From Crambe crambe (taxonomy: Eukaryota; Porifera; Demospongiae; Poecilosclerida; Crambeidae), in contig OZ004593.1 of assembly GCA_963924555.1 (NCBI GenBank), positions 6,940,480 through 7,004,479 of the forward strand: DNA of 64,000 bases, written 5' to 3'. Positions 9,154-20,959 of the stretch are shown piece after piece; within the stretch, counting starts at the first letter, position 1; each line of letters starts with the position of its first letter. Under the pieces are notes generated by a model that was not told where the DNA came from, did no database searches, and saw only the letters and a list, made by a program, of their open reading frames with translations. The translations under genes were made by a program, and so were the position numbers.

Positions 9154-11583
9154 ATGAAAAGGTCCAAGCATGAGCCAGAGGCAGAGGTAGGTATTCTACA
9201 TGGAGTGAGTCACTTATTGTGCCACTGTGTAACACATGCTTAGATTATTCAGAGATCAAAAAAGAAGAAAAAGAAACACAATGATGTTATGGCTGACCCC
9301 TCTTATAATGCTGAGTCAGCAAAATCTGTCACCAATTCAGGTGCAGTAGTATGTATTCATATTATGTTAAGTGTAATGGTTGATCCTATAGGTCACTCAT
9401 ACACAGTATCTTGTCCTGTAGGTCGCTCATACACAGTGTCAGTGGCTCTACCTGGCTCTATCATTGATAATGCTCAAACTGCTGAACTGCGGACATACCT
9501 TGCCGGGCAAGTGGCCAGAGCTATAGCTATCTTCAATGTGGATGAAGTTATCATATTTGATGAGAAGGGACTTACCCAGTGAGCTAAAGTGGTTACTATG
9601 TTTATTTGTTTGCATTCATTGATTGTATATATAGAGACAAAGAGAGCAGAAACAGTGATCCAAATATTTTCTTGGGAAGAATGCTTCATTACTTGGAGAC
9701 TCCACAGTAAGTGAAGGAACGAGTGAGAGAGTGAGTGATCCTTTCTTTTCCTTGGTCTACTGGCAGTGTGAGGGCAGTATGAGAGGTTGATGGTGGATGT
9801 TGTATTTCTCTCATGCAGATACCTGAGGAAAGCACTCTTCCCGATGCACCCTGACCTCAAGTATGTCGGTGAGCTCAATTTAAATCCACATGTAAAGTAA
9901 AACAATAAAGGAGTAATGATTAGGTGTTTTGAACCCATTGGATTGTCCACACCACATGAGACAGAGTGATCCCTCTCCTTATCGAGAGGGTGTGGTCTTG
10001 GAGCGGCCAGGCTGTAAACTGAGTTCCCTTGTTGACTGTGGACTGGACCAGGTACATCCTGTAGAGCAGCTTGGGTGTAGTGGTGATATTCACTGGGCTA
10101 CCATCAAGCTTGCATGGTGTTGGAAGATAAATGTAGCTATGGTTATTTGAAAGAGCACTAGTTGTAATGAGATGGGACAACATGTTAACAAGGTTGAGTC
10201 CTGTTGATCAAGCAGGAGAGAGATTTGTTAGTCATGTCGGTTTCAATGTAGCATTTTCTCTCTCCTTTCTCTCTGCTATGTTGAATGATGTAGGATGTTC
10301 AGATTGACAAAAAGCTGAGAGCAGGTGTTCGAGTCACTGTCTCCATTGATGATACCAATCAGACAGGTCTGTCTCTCTCCTTCCCCCTCCTCCTCTTCTT
10401 CCTCTTCTTTTGTTTAATCACTCACTTTGTCAATCCATACAAAACTCTTTCCTGAACTACCAACACTTCACCATGTCTGCCAGACTTCCCACATTCCCTC
10501 AATACAGCACAAATGCTCTCTCATGTTTAATGCAAATGTTTAGCATGAGAACTATAGGGTCATGTCACAACTCTTCCTCCCTTTTGATATCGATGTTTTA
10601 CTGCTTCACTTACTCCTGGCTCTAAGGATTGAAAGGGTATGTGGTGTCCCCTTCCACCCCTCGTACTGAGAGAGGCTTGTACTGGGGCTACACTGTCAGA
10701 ATGGCCTCTTCTTTTGGAGCTGTTTTCACAGAATCCCCACACCAGGTTAGTCAATTGATGTACAAATCTGATGACTTTCAACACACAACAAAAAAATCGT
10801 ATCTAGCCAAAAGGTTGTTTGTTTGTTGTTTGCTTGTTATTTTCTTTTGTTTTATTTGTTTGTTTCATTGAAAAGCATCTGCAGTGCATGTTCATCTCTC
10901 TCCAGGGAGGGTATGATCTTACCATAGGAACGTCTGAGAGAGGTCAGAATGTTGATGACCTGTGTAACCTACCTCCATTCAAGTATGTGCATCACGTGAT
11001 CAAAGTGGGTGTGTTCATGGGTGTGGTTTTGTGTGCAGACATGTATTGATTGTCCTTGGTGGTGTGCGTGGATTGGAATATGCTTTGGAGTGTGACCAGA
11101 GCCTTCATGTGGATGATGTCTCTCTCCTCTTTCATCACTATCTCAATGTGTGTCCCAACCAGGGAAGTCGCACCATTCGCACTGAGGTGGGACTAGGTTG
11201 GAGGCATAGAGCTATATCCCCTGGCATCCAAAGCTAGCTACATTCTCCATTTTACAAGCCTTATCACATCTAACCTATTTCTCTATGGATCCAGAATAGG
11301 ATGTGGTAGAGCTCACCAGAGTTGAAGTGAGAAAGTTTCACACCTGCCTTGGAATTTTGACAACCTTAGCACGCCCATAATGCACCATTGGCAACTAGAT
11401 TGGCAGGGGAGGGTGGGTGAGGTTGGAGTAAGTGGGTGGGTGGATAGGTGTGTGTGGCTTGAGGCTTGAGGTTACTCAATTATTATAGTGATGATGAATG
11501 TGTCTTTTCTACAGGAGGCGCTGCTGGTTGTACTGACCTCTCTCGGGCCTCTTCTCACCTCAGCTAATCAGTCATTGTCCTAG
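9154..11583 (+). CDS. SPOUT1: SPOUT domain-containing methyltransferase 1 (C9orf114/CENP-32)
   Basis: Eleven exons: 9154-9186, 9253-9340, 9422-9578, 9635-9706, 9819-9868, 9924-10051, 10294-10366, 10627-10745, 10906-10982, 11039-11186, 11515-11583 (1014 nt, 337 residues). After a Lys-rich N-terminus (RSKKKKKKH) come YTVSVALPGSIIDNAQTAEL, AIFNVDEVIIFDE, YLRKALFP, LLNPLDCPHHMRQ, RGLYWGYTVRMAS, GGYDLTIGTSERG, VLIVLGGVRGLE and NQGSRTIRTEEAL, all in family order. The last blocks form the knotted SAM-binding SPOUT fold. Human SPOUT1 is linked to kinetochore and centrosome function and RNA methylation. The acceptor of exon 3 is duplicated 30 bp upstream in frame (see findings), so an isoform 10 residues longer is possible. 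Confidence 0.95.
9382..9441 (+). repeat. 30-bp tandem duplication of a splice acceptor and exon start
   Basis: Two adjacent 30-bp units read gatcctataggtcactcatacacagtatc-like and tgtcctgtaggtcgctcatacacagtgtc-like. Each carries a TAG acceptor (AG at 9390-9391 and 9420-9421) and the codons for G(H/R)SYTVS of SPOUT1. Both acceptors keep the same frame. Confidence 0.9.
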
Positions 11584-12700
11584 TCCCTCCCCTCTTATCA
11601 TCGCTCCCCAACCAAACTATTAATAGTTATCAACTGAGTAAGTCTCTTCTTTCCTTGTTCCACTCTACATTGCAGCACAATTCATTACTTTTTTTTTGCA
11701 TTGCAATAACCATATCTGTTGGGTAGAGCAAGAGTGGGAGCTTGTAACAGTTTCAGCCCCTCCACATGTTCCTTGTATGTGTGCGCGCAGTTCTGACATC
11801 TGGCTAACTGAAAAGTGACAAGGATTTTCTTTCAGGTCGGCTACAAGGCATGTGATGTGAGCATATCACTCGCCATTCAGCTCCACAAGTGCTAATACTA
11901 CAAGTCTAAAGTCTGTAAAGGAACATCTAATTTTGTTTGCTGACTGAAATTCAATCATTTTTTCAAACATGTAACTCCTATACCCCCAAAAAAGATCCAT
12001 ATGGAGTTTAGCTTTCCATGTAAGGTTAGTTATGACTCTAGAGTGAGTGCCTGCATAGTTTCCATGAGCAGCATATCCAACAATCTGTGAGGATTCACTA
12101 TTGTTCTCTGTCTGCAAGAGGTGATAGTCTTTTGGCTAGCTGAGTTCACTCTTTTGTTTAAATGCATTGAAACCTGTTTTATTGTGATGTTGTAACTATG
12201 GGACCATATTCAACTCCCCCGGAGCACCGGTTCAGGCGGTTGACAACTATTTTGATATCATTTTTTTCATTACTTGGCAACATTTTGATAAGGTCTGTAA
12301 GTGTAGACTCTCTGTCCTAAATAAATAAAGATTAGGTTGAGTTATGAACAACAAGTGACTGAATGATAATAATGAAGAATAAAATGTGACAATGAAGCTT
12401 CAGATTATATTGAGTATAAAATTATTAAAATTATGGAATAGCTTTGTTGTTATTTTATGCTGATTTTTTCCTTTGATTTGGCAGTTTCAGTATGAAGTTG
12501 AGTGTATATTGAATGAAGTTTTGACACCTGTTTCGGCCAGTGAAGTGATAGTTTGTTTTTACGAGTTCTTTATGTGCACACGATTACTGAATTGGGGAGT
12601 ATGTGTTGTATAAGCTCCTGATGATGAATGCATGCAAATTAACAGTGCTTATTAAGTAAACATAAACCTAATTTTCTTTCTCCATTGGAGAGGCAATAAG
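11584..12700. other. Convergent intergenic region, no gene recognised
   Basis: About 1.1 kb between the ends of SPOUT1 (plus) and the PRDM gene (minus). An 83-codon minus-strand frame at 11866-12117 shows no family resemblance and no splice partners. The rest is AT-rich, likely 3' UTR sequence. Confidence 0.5.
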
Positions 12701-15700
12701 TTACGAGTCATAGCGGTGGGTTTTGCGGTGTGAACGAAGGCCAGCTGATTGGGTGAAGGCTCGTCCACAGTCTTCACACTTGTATGGTTTCTCTCCCGTG
12801 TGTAGCCTCTCGTGGGAGCGTAGAGTGGAGGCTTGACAGAATGCCCTGAAGCAGTATTGGCACTGGTAGGGTCGTTCTCCTGTGTGGATGCGCGCATGTG
12901 CCCTCAGGCTTCCTTGTGAACTGAAGAGTCTTTTGCATTCTTCACACAACCACCTGCTCCCATCCTCACTGCGAGAGAATAACCCATACAGCAGCTGTTT
13001 CTTCCCCCCTATGCCCCCTTGGAGCATGCTCATCCCTGTGGGACTCTCCACAAAGGGACGAGTAGGTCCCCCTGGCAGCCAGGAGGCTGATCCCTCTGAA
13101 GGAGTATGTGCTGGGGACTGGTCTGGTGTAGTTGCTGTCACCATTTTCATCATCTCTCCTGACGAGGGAGAAGAGTTATGAGGTGGTATTGACCAGTGAA
13201 GGTCAGAAGGAATGTTTGCATCAATCCCAACGTAATGAAATCCACTTTCAGAGGGAGAAGAGGCAGATGAGAGTGTGACGGCATTTGGCACCATGCTTGG
13301 TATGAACTGTGCACTTGTGGCTGTTTCATTGTAGCCAGGTTCAAGGGTCTCTTTATGGGCTAGAGTTGTAGCAGTGTGCCTGGGGGCAGTAGTGAGTTCG
13401 TAACTGGTGTGTGTGAGAGGGGGTGTGGGTCCTTCATTGGTCTCTATGCTGTGACTGATCCCACTGTCGTCTGTACTGGCACTGTCAGAAAAGTTGCTGC
13501 CTCCAATGGAAGTATTGCTCTGGCTGCAGTAAGACGAGGGGTACGGGGGAGGAGGTGGGTCTGGGAGGGAGGGACCTCCTGGGGAGGCGTGGCCTGCCGG
13601 TGGGAATGCTGCATGGAGAAATAAGAATAACAAATGGTTCTTTTGATCTCGCAATGTTACAATGTATTCCTTCTCCTACACTTTATAAAGCACCTCAAAA
13701 AGTGTTTGCTATCAATGGAATTTAACAAAAGTATATTTGAAGATGCACAACAGTGAAAGCAAACTTATGCACATACTTTCCCCCTATGTTCCTCCATTAA
13801 AAAAATAAAAAATAAAGTTTCCTTGTTGGTTGAAGGAAGTTGACAGTTAGCTCTTAGATGGCCCACAAATTCCTACTTGGGTCGTTCCAGGCCACACAAA
13901 GCTGCTAACTAGGTGGGCATCGTGACAGTCCATCTATCGACTGTATGGTAAGCCCTAATATACACCTTCACACAAGTGGCCCTATACTCAGTACCCCTCT
14001 GATCTTGCAAGTGTGGGAATTGGTGCCAGCATAGCAGGTTGACTACTGGACTTGCCTGCTGAGTCCTGTGGTGCTGCAGCATGCTGTTCCATAAAGAGTG
14101 GAGGAGGTGGAATTTCCCTGAATCCAGTGGGCAGTCCCATGTACGTATTGTACTGTTCCTCATCGTACCAAACCAGCAACTCCTCTCCGATCTTGATATC
14201 TGCAGTCACTACAAAGTACAGATTATTGCTGTACTGAGCCATCCGCAGGTTTTGCTCCAGAGAATTACGTGCACACTGAATGAAGTTCATCCAATTGCCG
14301 TATTTGGGGTCTCTGGCATCAATGAAGTACGACAGGGAGTCATCTTCGTACACCTACATATGTGCACATCCATCACATATAATAACATGCATGACATGTA
14401 ACATGCAGTGAATCAACGGTGCTTTGGTTTCTGAAGCTGGGATTTTTATTTAGACTACATGAGATATTAAACCAAGGACTAATCTATGTTGACATATAAT
14501 AAGCATTTCCCTGTTGTTGACAAACTATTCAGTGAGTCTTAGAAATCATAGTCTGGAAGAACTAATACGCAACCCTCTTTATCAAGTTACATTCAGTCTT
14601 TATTGTCACTCTTCATGCAGTTAATGGCATTGCATTTGTAGAGATGGTGAGAAGGATCCATCATTTATATAAACCATTACCAATCATGTTAGAATAACAC
14701 TTAGATTGTTATGGACACAAATTATCGATTTGTTTTATAGGAAATTATTGTTTTCATTGGTGTTCTCATTGTTGCTAGCGAATAGTCTAGCCCTCACAGT
14801 CTCAACATGGTTAGTCACCGAGTCTCCATGGAATGAAGGAGGAGAGATCCCCAGCTATAGCTATCGGACAAGCCTGGCAAAAAAATTTTGGTTGAGATAG
14901 ACTTTACACAGAATGAAAGGTGGAGTGGATTCTTTATTTAGTGGGATGCATACTTTAATAACTATTGAATAATACAAGTTTTGTTTTTTTAACAGAAACT
15001 TTTGTTTGTTTCAGTAATGTTTCCTACCAAAAATAACCAACTCAGGTTTTCCAACTGCTAAACACACACACACACAACTCCTATGCCATAGCTACTTAGC
15101 TTAAAAATACCATGGATATGCCCACACCTTGACATGCAATTTTAACGTGAGGGTGGTGGAGAAATGAGATTTTCTCTCTCGCTAATTTAATAGCTAGTTT
15201 TGAACAGTGTTGGAATTATTAACTCACTTCCCATAACCACTCATTATTTTGGTTGATGTCCACTTGGTCCTTCCTAACAGCTTTTCCCAGATAAGGTCCC
15301 AGCAGTGTATCTGCAAAAAGGCAAGCATTGTGAGCAAGTCATTTTGAAGAATGTAAAGAGTGCAGTTTCCACAGCTGGTTCTTCTCAACACATGCAACAC
15401 TATTTTTATTATCAATATCAGAGCTAGACTGTTTATAACAAAGCTGATGTTATTTAACAATTCTTGTCGCCTGTTTTCGTTATTGTGGCTAAGTCCATCC
15501 TTATATGTCTTTTGCTGTGTCCCTTATCTAATGTTGTATTGCTGAATGTTGGAGCTATTTGGTGGAACAAATTGGTATTAGCCAACTAATTTAATTATCA
15601 GCACTTAAAAAAAAGAAGTTATTACTATATGGTGAAATGCAAGATAACTATAGAACTATTTTCCTACCAGCAGTTGTACCTTTAGGCAGTGACTCTGCTG

Positions 15701-16266
15701 CGTAAACTCCGATGCCATCCAGAGCCACAGAGGAAGGAGAGAAGTAGAGCATTTGTGGGATATTCTTGAATGCTTGCTGCACTTCTGCTATACGAGCACT
15801 AAGAGACTCGTTCCAAGGACGTTCTGCAAATATTATGCAGAAAACCAAGCTATCATAGCTACAGCTAATTTTATTCACATCATTATCATAATGCCAGTTG
15901 TGACAGTTACTAGCTATGCTACTCCATGCATGGCTCACTGAGTTTAGCAGGCATTTTTCCAAAGAGGGAGAAAGTGATGAGTTCTTTACTGAAAGGGAGC
16001 TGTCCTCCATCACCTCCAGGTTCTGCAGCTTCACTGGGCAGTCTTTCCATCTCTTCTTGCTTGCTATTGTTGCTGCTAGTGTTTGGACCTGTCTCCACAC
16101 TGACCTGCATCTGCATGTCCAGTACTCTGCAGCCCTGCCTCCCTTCACTCAATCTCTGCTCCAGTCCACCACTTACAGAGCTCAAGTTAGAGTTGAGTCT
16201 GCTCTCCTCCGCTGACAACACCTCCAGAGTCAGAGGTTGGTAGTCGACTGCAGCCTGGCACTCCAT
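12701..16266 (-). CDS. PRDM-family transcription factor (PR/SET domain plus C2H2 zinc fingers)
   Basis: Five exons: 15939-16266, 15668-15823, 15228-15310, 14056-14353, 12701-13608 (1773 nt, 590 residues). A PR domain spans exons 2-4: GIGVYAAESLPKGTTAG, LLGPYLGKAV, NEWLWEVYEDDS, YFIDARDPKYGNWMNFIQCARN and EELLVWYDEE. Then comes a Ser/Pro-rich linker and three C-terminal C2H2 fingers with TGERPYQC and TGEKPYKC linkers. PRDM proteins are nuclear DNA-binding regulators, often acting by recruiting histone-modifying complexes; some methylate histones. Subtype was not assigned. The only frame-consistent exit from exon 4 uses a GC donor (CAG|GCAAGT at 14055-14054), which is a perfect GC-AG donor otherwise. 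The start at 16264-16266 is the first Met of a long frame. Confidence 0.9.
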
Positions 16267-16716
16267 CTCTTCAATACAAAGCTATTATTGAGTTGCTGCA
16301 GCCGCATGGGTTTTTACGGACTAACGAGCTCAGCTGACGCACTTTTATGACTTCATTGGTTTGTTTTCGATTGCTGTTGTCCAGACCTGCCCACTCAGCT
16401 TAGTAAAATACCTCAACCGTGCTATGAGAAGTTCTGAATGACTAACAGGGCGCCAGGAAAGTGGGATGCTAAAGTCCCTAAAGGTACAGAAAAGAACAAG
16501 GTTTTTTTTTTGTTTAAATCCAATGTTGTCAGTTCTCAAGAGGCCCCATTGAACGCAGAATGTCCATTACATTATTGTGAACATGGAAACCACAGTGACC
16601 AGGTATAGCACTAGTGCTGGCTAATCACAAAAATTTGTTAAGAGGAATTTGTCCATAATTCAATATTGCATATTAATTTTAGAGTAATCATTAAAAATCA
16701 TGACAATCATAATAAC

Positions 16717-16769
<53 letters not shown>

Positions 16770-16780
16770 TAAATAACTTG
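16267..16780. other. Intergenic region with a (TAA)n microsatellite
   Basis: Gap between the PRDM start and the TFIIB stop, both minus. Near 16708-16767 there are about 20 copies of the trinucleotide ATA/TAA, just beyond the TFIIB stop at 16781-16783 and so probably in its 3' UTR. Nothing else seen. Confidence 0.7.
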
Positions 16781-18858
16781 CTAATGTTTCGGTAAGTCTT
16801 CCAATGGAGTTGTAAATTCAAAGTCCTCGGGAAAGAGTTTTTTCCGCTCAGGGTAAATGAGTCTGTAGGAGTGTCGTATCGTGGAATCAGCCACACCCAC
16901 CACATCACCCACTTCTGCAAGGTCAATCGATTAGAAACTTAATCTTGTACTTGCACATTGTTGCATGTATGGATGCAGCTGCCATTGTCATCCTTTCAAT
17001 CAAAATTTGCATAATGTGGGATGTTTCTAAGGCATGGGGGTGTATCCAGTTCACTATCTCTAAGTTACACACTTTTTGTTTCATGAGTTAGTGGAGCTTA
17101 CTACTGCTATAGTCACATGTGACATCATAATGAATTTCATTACAACACCTTCCCTACTTCCATATAAAACACAGTGGGGAAGTTTCCTATGTTCATCGGT
17201 GCTCTCTAGTCACATTCCCATATCTCTCTATTCACATTCCCATACCAACTCCCCAGTGATGTTACCTTTCTGTGACTTCTTTGAGTCTGAGGCTTGTGAG
17301 GCCATATAGATGGCTGCAGCTGCAACTGAGAGATAACCTCTCCTGCACAAACATAACAATAACAATACCTTTCCCTCAGCACTGGACATAATACATCATA
17401 ATAAAGCCCGCTATTAAACCAGGTGCTTCAATATCGCCAGTGGGTGTGCTCAGTTATTACTACCTGTAATGACTGTTTACCAAATTTTGTTATATGAGGA
17501 AAAAAAACTGAAATATGTTCCATTTTAATACTGAGGGAGGTTCAGGACCTTATCCAAATAAATAGGAGTGACATACCCTGGAGCTAAATCCAATTCCACT
17601 GCTGTTTTTGCAATGTGACTGGCTGCTTTCTGTACAGAGGAAGGGAGCTGGAGTGAAATGCAATAGCGTGACTGCAGAGGAGTAAAGTGAAATCAACAAT
17701 AAATAGTCAGCATGGACTTTTAATTTAGTATGTTTATAAGGGAAGAGAATGGGGTGGAGCAACTCAGAAAATCAGATGCAAGGGTAGAGGGAGGTAGGGA
17801 GGTAATAAATGGAGACTGGCTTCCAAGCAATGACTGCTCAAACTCACCATGAAGTCGGAGGTGGTGACAGGGGTGACCTCTGTGTTAGTGGCTAGTCTGA
17901 TGAGCTTAAAACAGCGTCCGATCTCTTTCTTTGGATGGCGCGATACTGCACAGATTTCCTTGAATGAGCGGGGGACCTCTTCCTGTCTGCACGCTATGAA
18001 CAGACATGCAGCGGCAACTGCATCATTGGCACGTCCACGCAGCTGCTTCTCCTGGTGGACCTGTTTGAACAATGTCTTGCAACGGTCCTACATAATATTA
18101 TTATGAGTGTACAATACACAAGGATAGTTTGAAGGACTCACCACAATGCTTTTTGGGAGATTTAGTTTTGCTGCCATGTTGGTTATTTCTTTGAAAGCAG
18201 TGGTCAGGCTGCGGTCTGCCACACTCATCTCAAGAAGTTAGAAGAAGAAATGATTCAGAGAGTTGAAAGTGATAGAAGGAAAGAAAAGTGTGGTGGGAAG
18301 TGGGAAGGGGAAAAAGAAGAGGATTAAGTAGGAGAGAGAAAGAAAAACATGATGGGATGAGAATGGTGGGGGGAGGAGAAGGTAAGATTGACATACCCCC
18401 TTCCTCCACTTTGGGAAGTTAGTCTCTGGAGCAGCTGAACCTGGTTTAGATGTCACAGTTCCTATATAAGTCGACATATCCTTCCCATCTAAGAACTTGT
18501 CCTAAGAACACAGATAAATATTAGCTGGGTCCCGCCCCCGAGGCCCCTCTCTCCGGAAGGGGCGGGGCCCGCGAGACTAATAGCTCAAACTTACTTCAGG
18601 ACCTCCTACACGAGACCGGTCTGTGTTGGATTTTTCATTGCTAAACGTTCTCCACTCTGAACCCACATCAATCACCCTGCACACAGAAGGTTCTTAATAG
18701 TGCCCACCCTCTATATTTTCCTACCTGTCTCCTACGACTAAGCCGCACTTTGGACAGATCATGTCGCCCGCTGCATGATCCTCTATCAAAGGCTCTTCAG
18801 GGTGGTAAGGACACTGCACTGTTACGTAGCTGCTGGAAGGCCCAGCTCCTGTCGCCAT
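16781..18858 (-). CDS. GTF2B: Transcription initiation factor IIB
   Basis: Eight exons: 18725-18858, 18595-18676, 18397-18501, 18142-18228, 17848-18087, 17577-17671, 17266-17342, 16781-16914 (954 nt, 317 residues; human 316). The N-terminal zinc ribbon is seen as [20 protein letters not shown] followed by CPKCG. The B-finger/linker region has [20 protein letters not shown]. Two cyclin folds follow ([37 protein letters not shown]; then [32 protein letters not shown]). TFIIB bridges TBP-bound promoter DNA and RNA polymerase II. The start codon lies only 85 bp from the stop of the SLF2-like gene on the same strand, so its promoter is very short or overlaps that gene's end. Intron 2 holds a GC-rich palindrome. 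Confidence 0.97.
18524..18575. repeat. GC-rich imperfect palindrome in a TFIIB intron
   Basis: The stretch gggtcccgcccc at 18528-18539 pairs with ggggcggggccc at 18559-18570 (one mismatch), with a smaller ggcccct/aggggc pairing inside. It is far richer in G+C than the flanks. It could be a hairpin in the intron or a fragment of a foldback element. Confidence 0.6.
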
Positions 18859-18943
18859 AGAATCTATAATTATAATAATTATTAAGAGACGTGAAAAATT
18901 ACGTAATCATTGCATGTTTGAGCCCCACCCCCTTACCAGTTGG

Positions 18944-20856
18944 CTAGCTAAATGCAGTAAAGAGATCAGTCTGTTTGATGTCTCTGGACACAGGCACATC
19001 CAGTGACATGTTCATGATGAGATCTTTAACTGGAGCCCTATCTGTCTGTTCTGGACGATCTTTGATCTTGACGGAGGCCAACACCCTAAGCATGGTTCTG
19101 AAGCTTCTCTTCTTTTCCATAGAGGGCCAGTTCATTTCACTCAGACACAAGACTCGATTGAACATTGACATGACTGAGTACATTTTGTAGTAGATGAAGT
19201 TGGCAGCAGGTTGGTCGTAATAGTGTTTTACCACCATCCATGCAAATGTCCACTCGCAATTCATCTCCAGTTCTCTCCTGCTCTTTTCAGGGAAAACTAA
19301 TTTCCAAATGGCCTCCCGACAAAACATGACTTGAAGGAGTTTGAGACGAGGAGAAGTGACACTGATGATGTTTGAGAGATGCAAGAGGTCGTGGTGATGG
19401 GAGGAGACAAGGGTCAATTGGGATGAGAGAATGGGAGCAATGGACAGCCAGGAGTCTTCAGGAATGGCAGTCACCAGAGAAGATAATACCTGAGATAGAT
19501 GAAAATGAGTTGAAGGATGTTCTGTCATGGTTGGATCTAGGGAGATGGTTGCCATGACTCTGATGAGGTGGAGGAGGTCATCATCAGTGAGTGCTGAAGG
19601 TCGTGCACTGATAGCCTCAGAGAGGTACTCGAAGAGATGGGAAAAATTAGAACCAAAAAAAGTGAGGGAATAAAATACATCATCAGATTCACCCTTCATT
19701 GGGGGAGCAGTGACCTTCTCTTTCCCTTCCAATCTGTCTCTATCAGCTCCCAGCTCCACTAACACACCCACTATATTCTGTGTTGAGGGAACATGGATTG
19801 AAAATTCATCATCTCTAGACACAGCAGATTTTATCAATGCTTTCAAGTTCTTGAATGCTTGATTGGCAAGGCCCTGGTCACATGACAAACACATGATCTG
19901 AAAGAGCCACTCCCAGTAGATTGTTGGACAAGGTCTGGATCTGTAGCAGGCAATCAGCCACTCCTCTTTTATCATCTCCTTCAACACTAGTGGGTTCTGC
20001 TGCATCATTTGGTTCCTTTCCAACTTGTCAAAGGGACCGTCTCCTTCCACCTCATGGAATCCAGGTGGGTAAAGTTCTTGGATGAGTTGAGGGGGGTGGA
20101 CTAGCACTGCCAGACCCGGAGGGGAGGGGGGAAAGGGGAACCGATCTGATAGATTGTGTTGCTTCCCATCTTTTGTAGCGACTGTGGCTGGTTCTAAGGC
20201 TGTTGTGGACTCCTCTTCTCCATCAGCCTCAGAGGAAGTGGAGCAAGTAGCTTGTTCCTCCAACCTTCTAGACATGCCTAGGATGCCCCCAACGCTCTTA
20301 TAGTGCTCCAACTACAGGAAGCAAAGACCAAAATTCACATTCAACAAAACCTGGGGTATAATGGATAACTTTGTAATTTCCAACAAAAATATGACTCACT
20401 TTGCTTTTCTTCTCGGCCCTTTCCTCAATATTCTTGGAGAGTTTCTCTACTTTTCTGATCAACTTATTCTGGTGGTGAAGTGTCCTTTCATGCTCAATCA
20501 GTTTTGGTGGAGACATATTGGGACTAAATTTACCAAAGCTGCAAGTCTGGGCACTGAACAGCTGTCTTACATTGGGTGACTTGTGAAGGGTGATCTGTTT
20601 ACACATGCATGGCCACAAAACAATATTTCACACCAAAGTCAAATGCTTCATGTTACGTACATGTTACACTCACATTAGGTTTTGGAGGGTTGCTGAGGGA
20701 GGAAGGGCCTGGTGAGGACAGTTCAGAGCTCTGAGTTTCTAGCTTTGGGATTTTGAATGGGGAGCGGACGGTGCAAGCAGGGAGGTCGTTATCACTGTCC
20801 GATTGCTGACTGCCATGTGAGTGGTCAGAGTCACTGTCAAGGTAGGCAGAAATCAT
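18944..20856 (-). CDS. SLF2/FAM178-like protein (SMC5-SMC6 complex localisation factor)
   Basis: Three exons: 20674-20856, 20400-20579, 18944-20311 (1731 nt, 576 residues). The N-terminus is acidic and Ser-rich (YLDSDSDHSHGSQQSDSD), and a short basic coiled-coil follows (KLIRKVEKLSKNIEERAEKK). The large third exon resembles the FAM178 domain of human SLF2. Key blocks are EMIKEEWLIACYRSRPCPTI, WLFQIMCLSCD, the string LSSHHHDLLHLSNII matching the human LSSHPHNLLWL region, and a C-terminal helical part. Human SLF2 binds SLF1 and recruits SMC5/6 to DNA damage. The human protein is about twice as long, mostly from a disordered N-terminus. The divergent start is 103 bp from ZGPAT. Confidence 0.72.
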
Positions 20857-20959
20857 CCTGGCAGGGCTAGCCTGGAGCGCGAGCAGAGGCTTTAAGTGCG
20901 CGTTATTTAGAATCTAAAAAGTGCTCGTTATTAATTTTACGCTTCAGCATAATTAGAGG

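Noticed and set aside
11866-12117. 83-codon minus-strand frame between SPOUT1 and PRDM
   Set aside because: No domain, no splice partners, no codon pattern like the neighbours; probably 3' UTR.
12701-16266. Assigning a specific vertebrate PRDM number
   Set aside because: The PR domain and three fingers do not allow a confident subtype from reading alone; a phylogeny would be needed.
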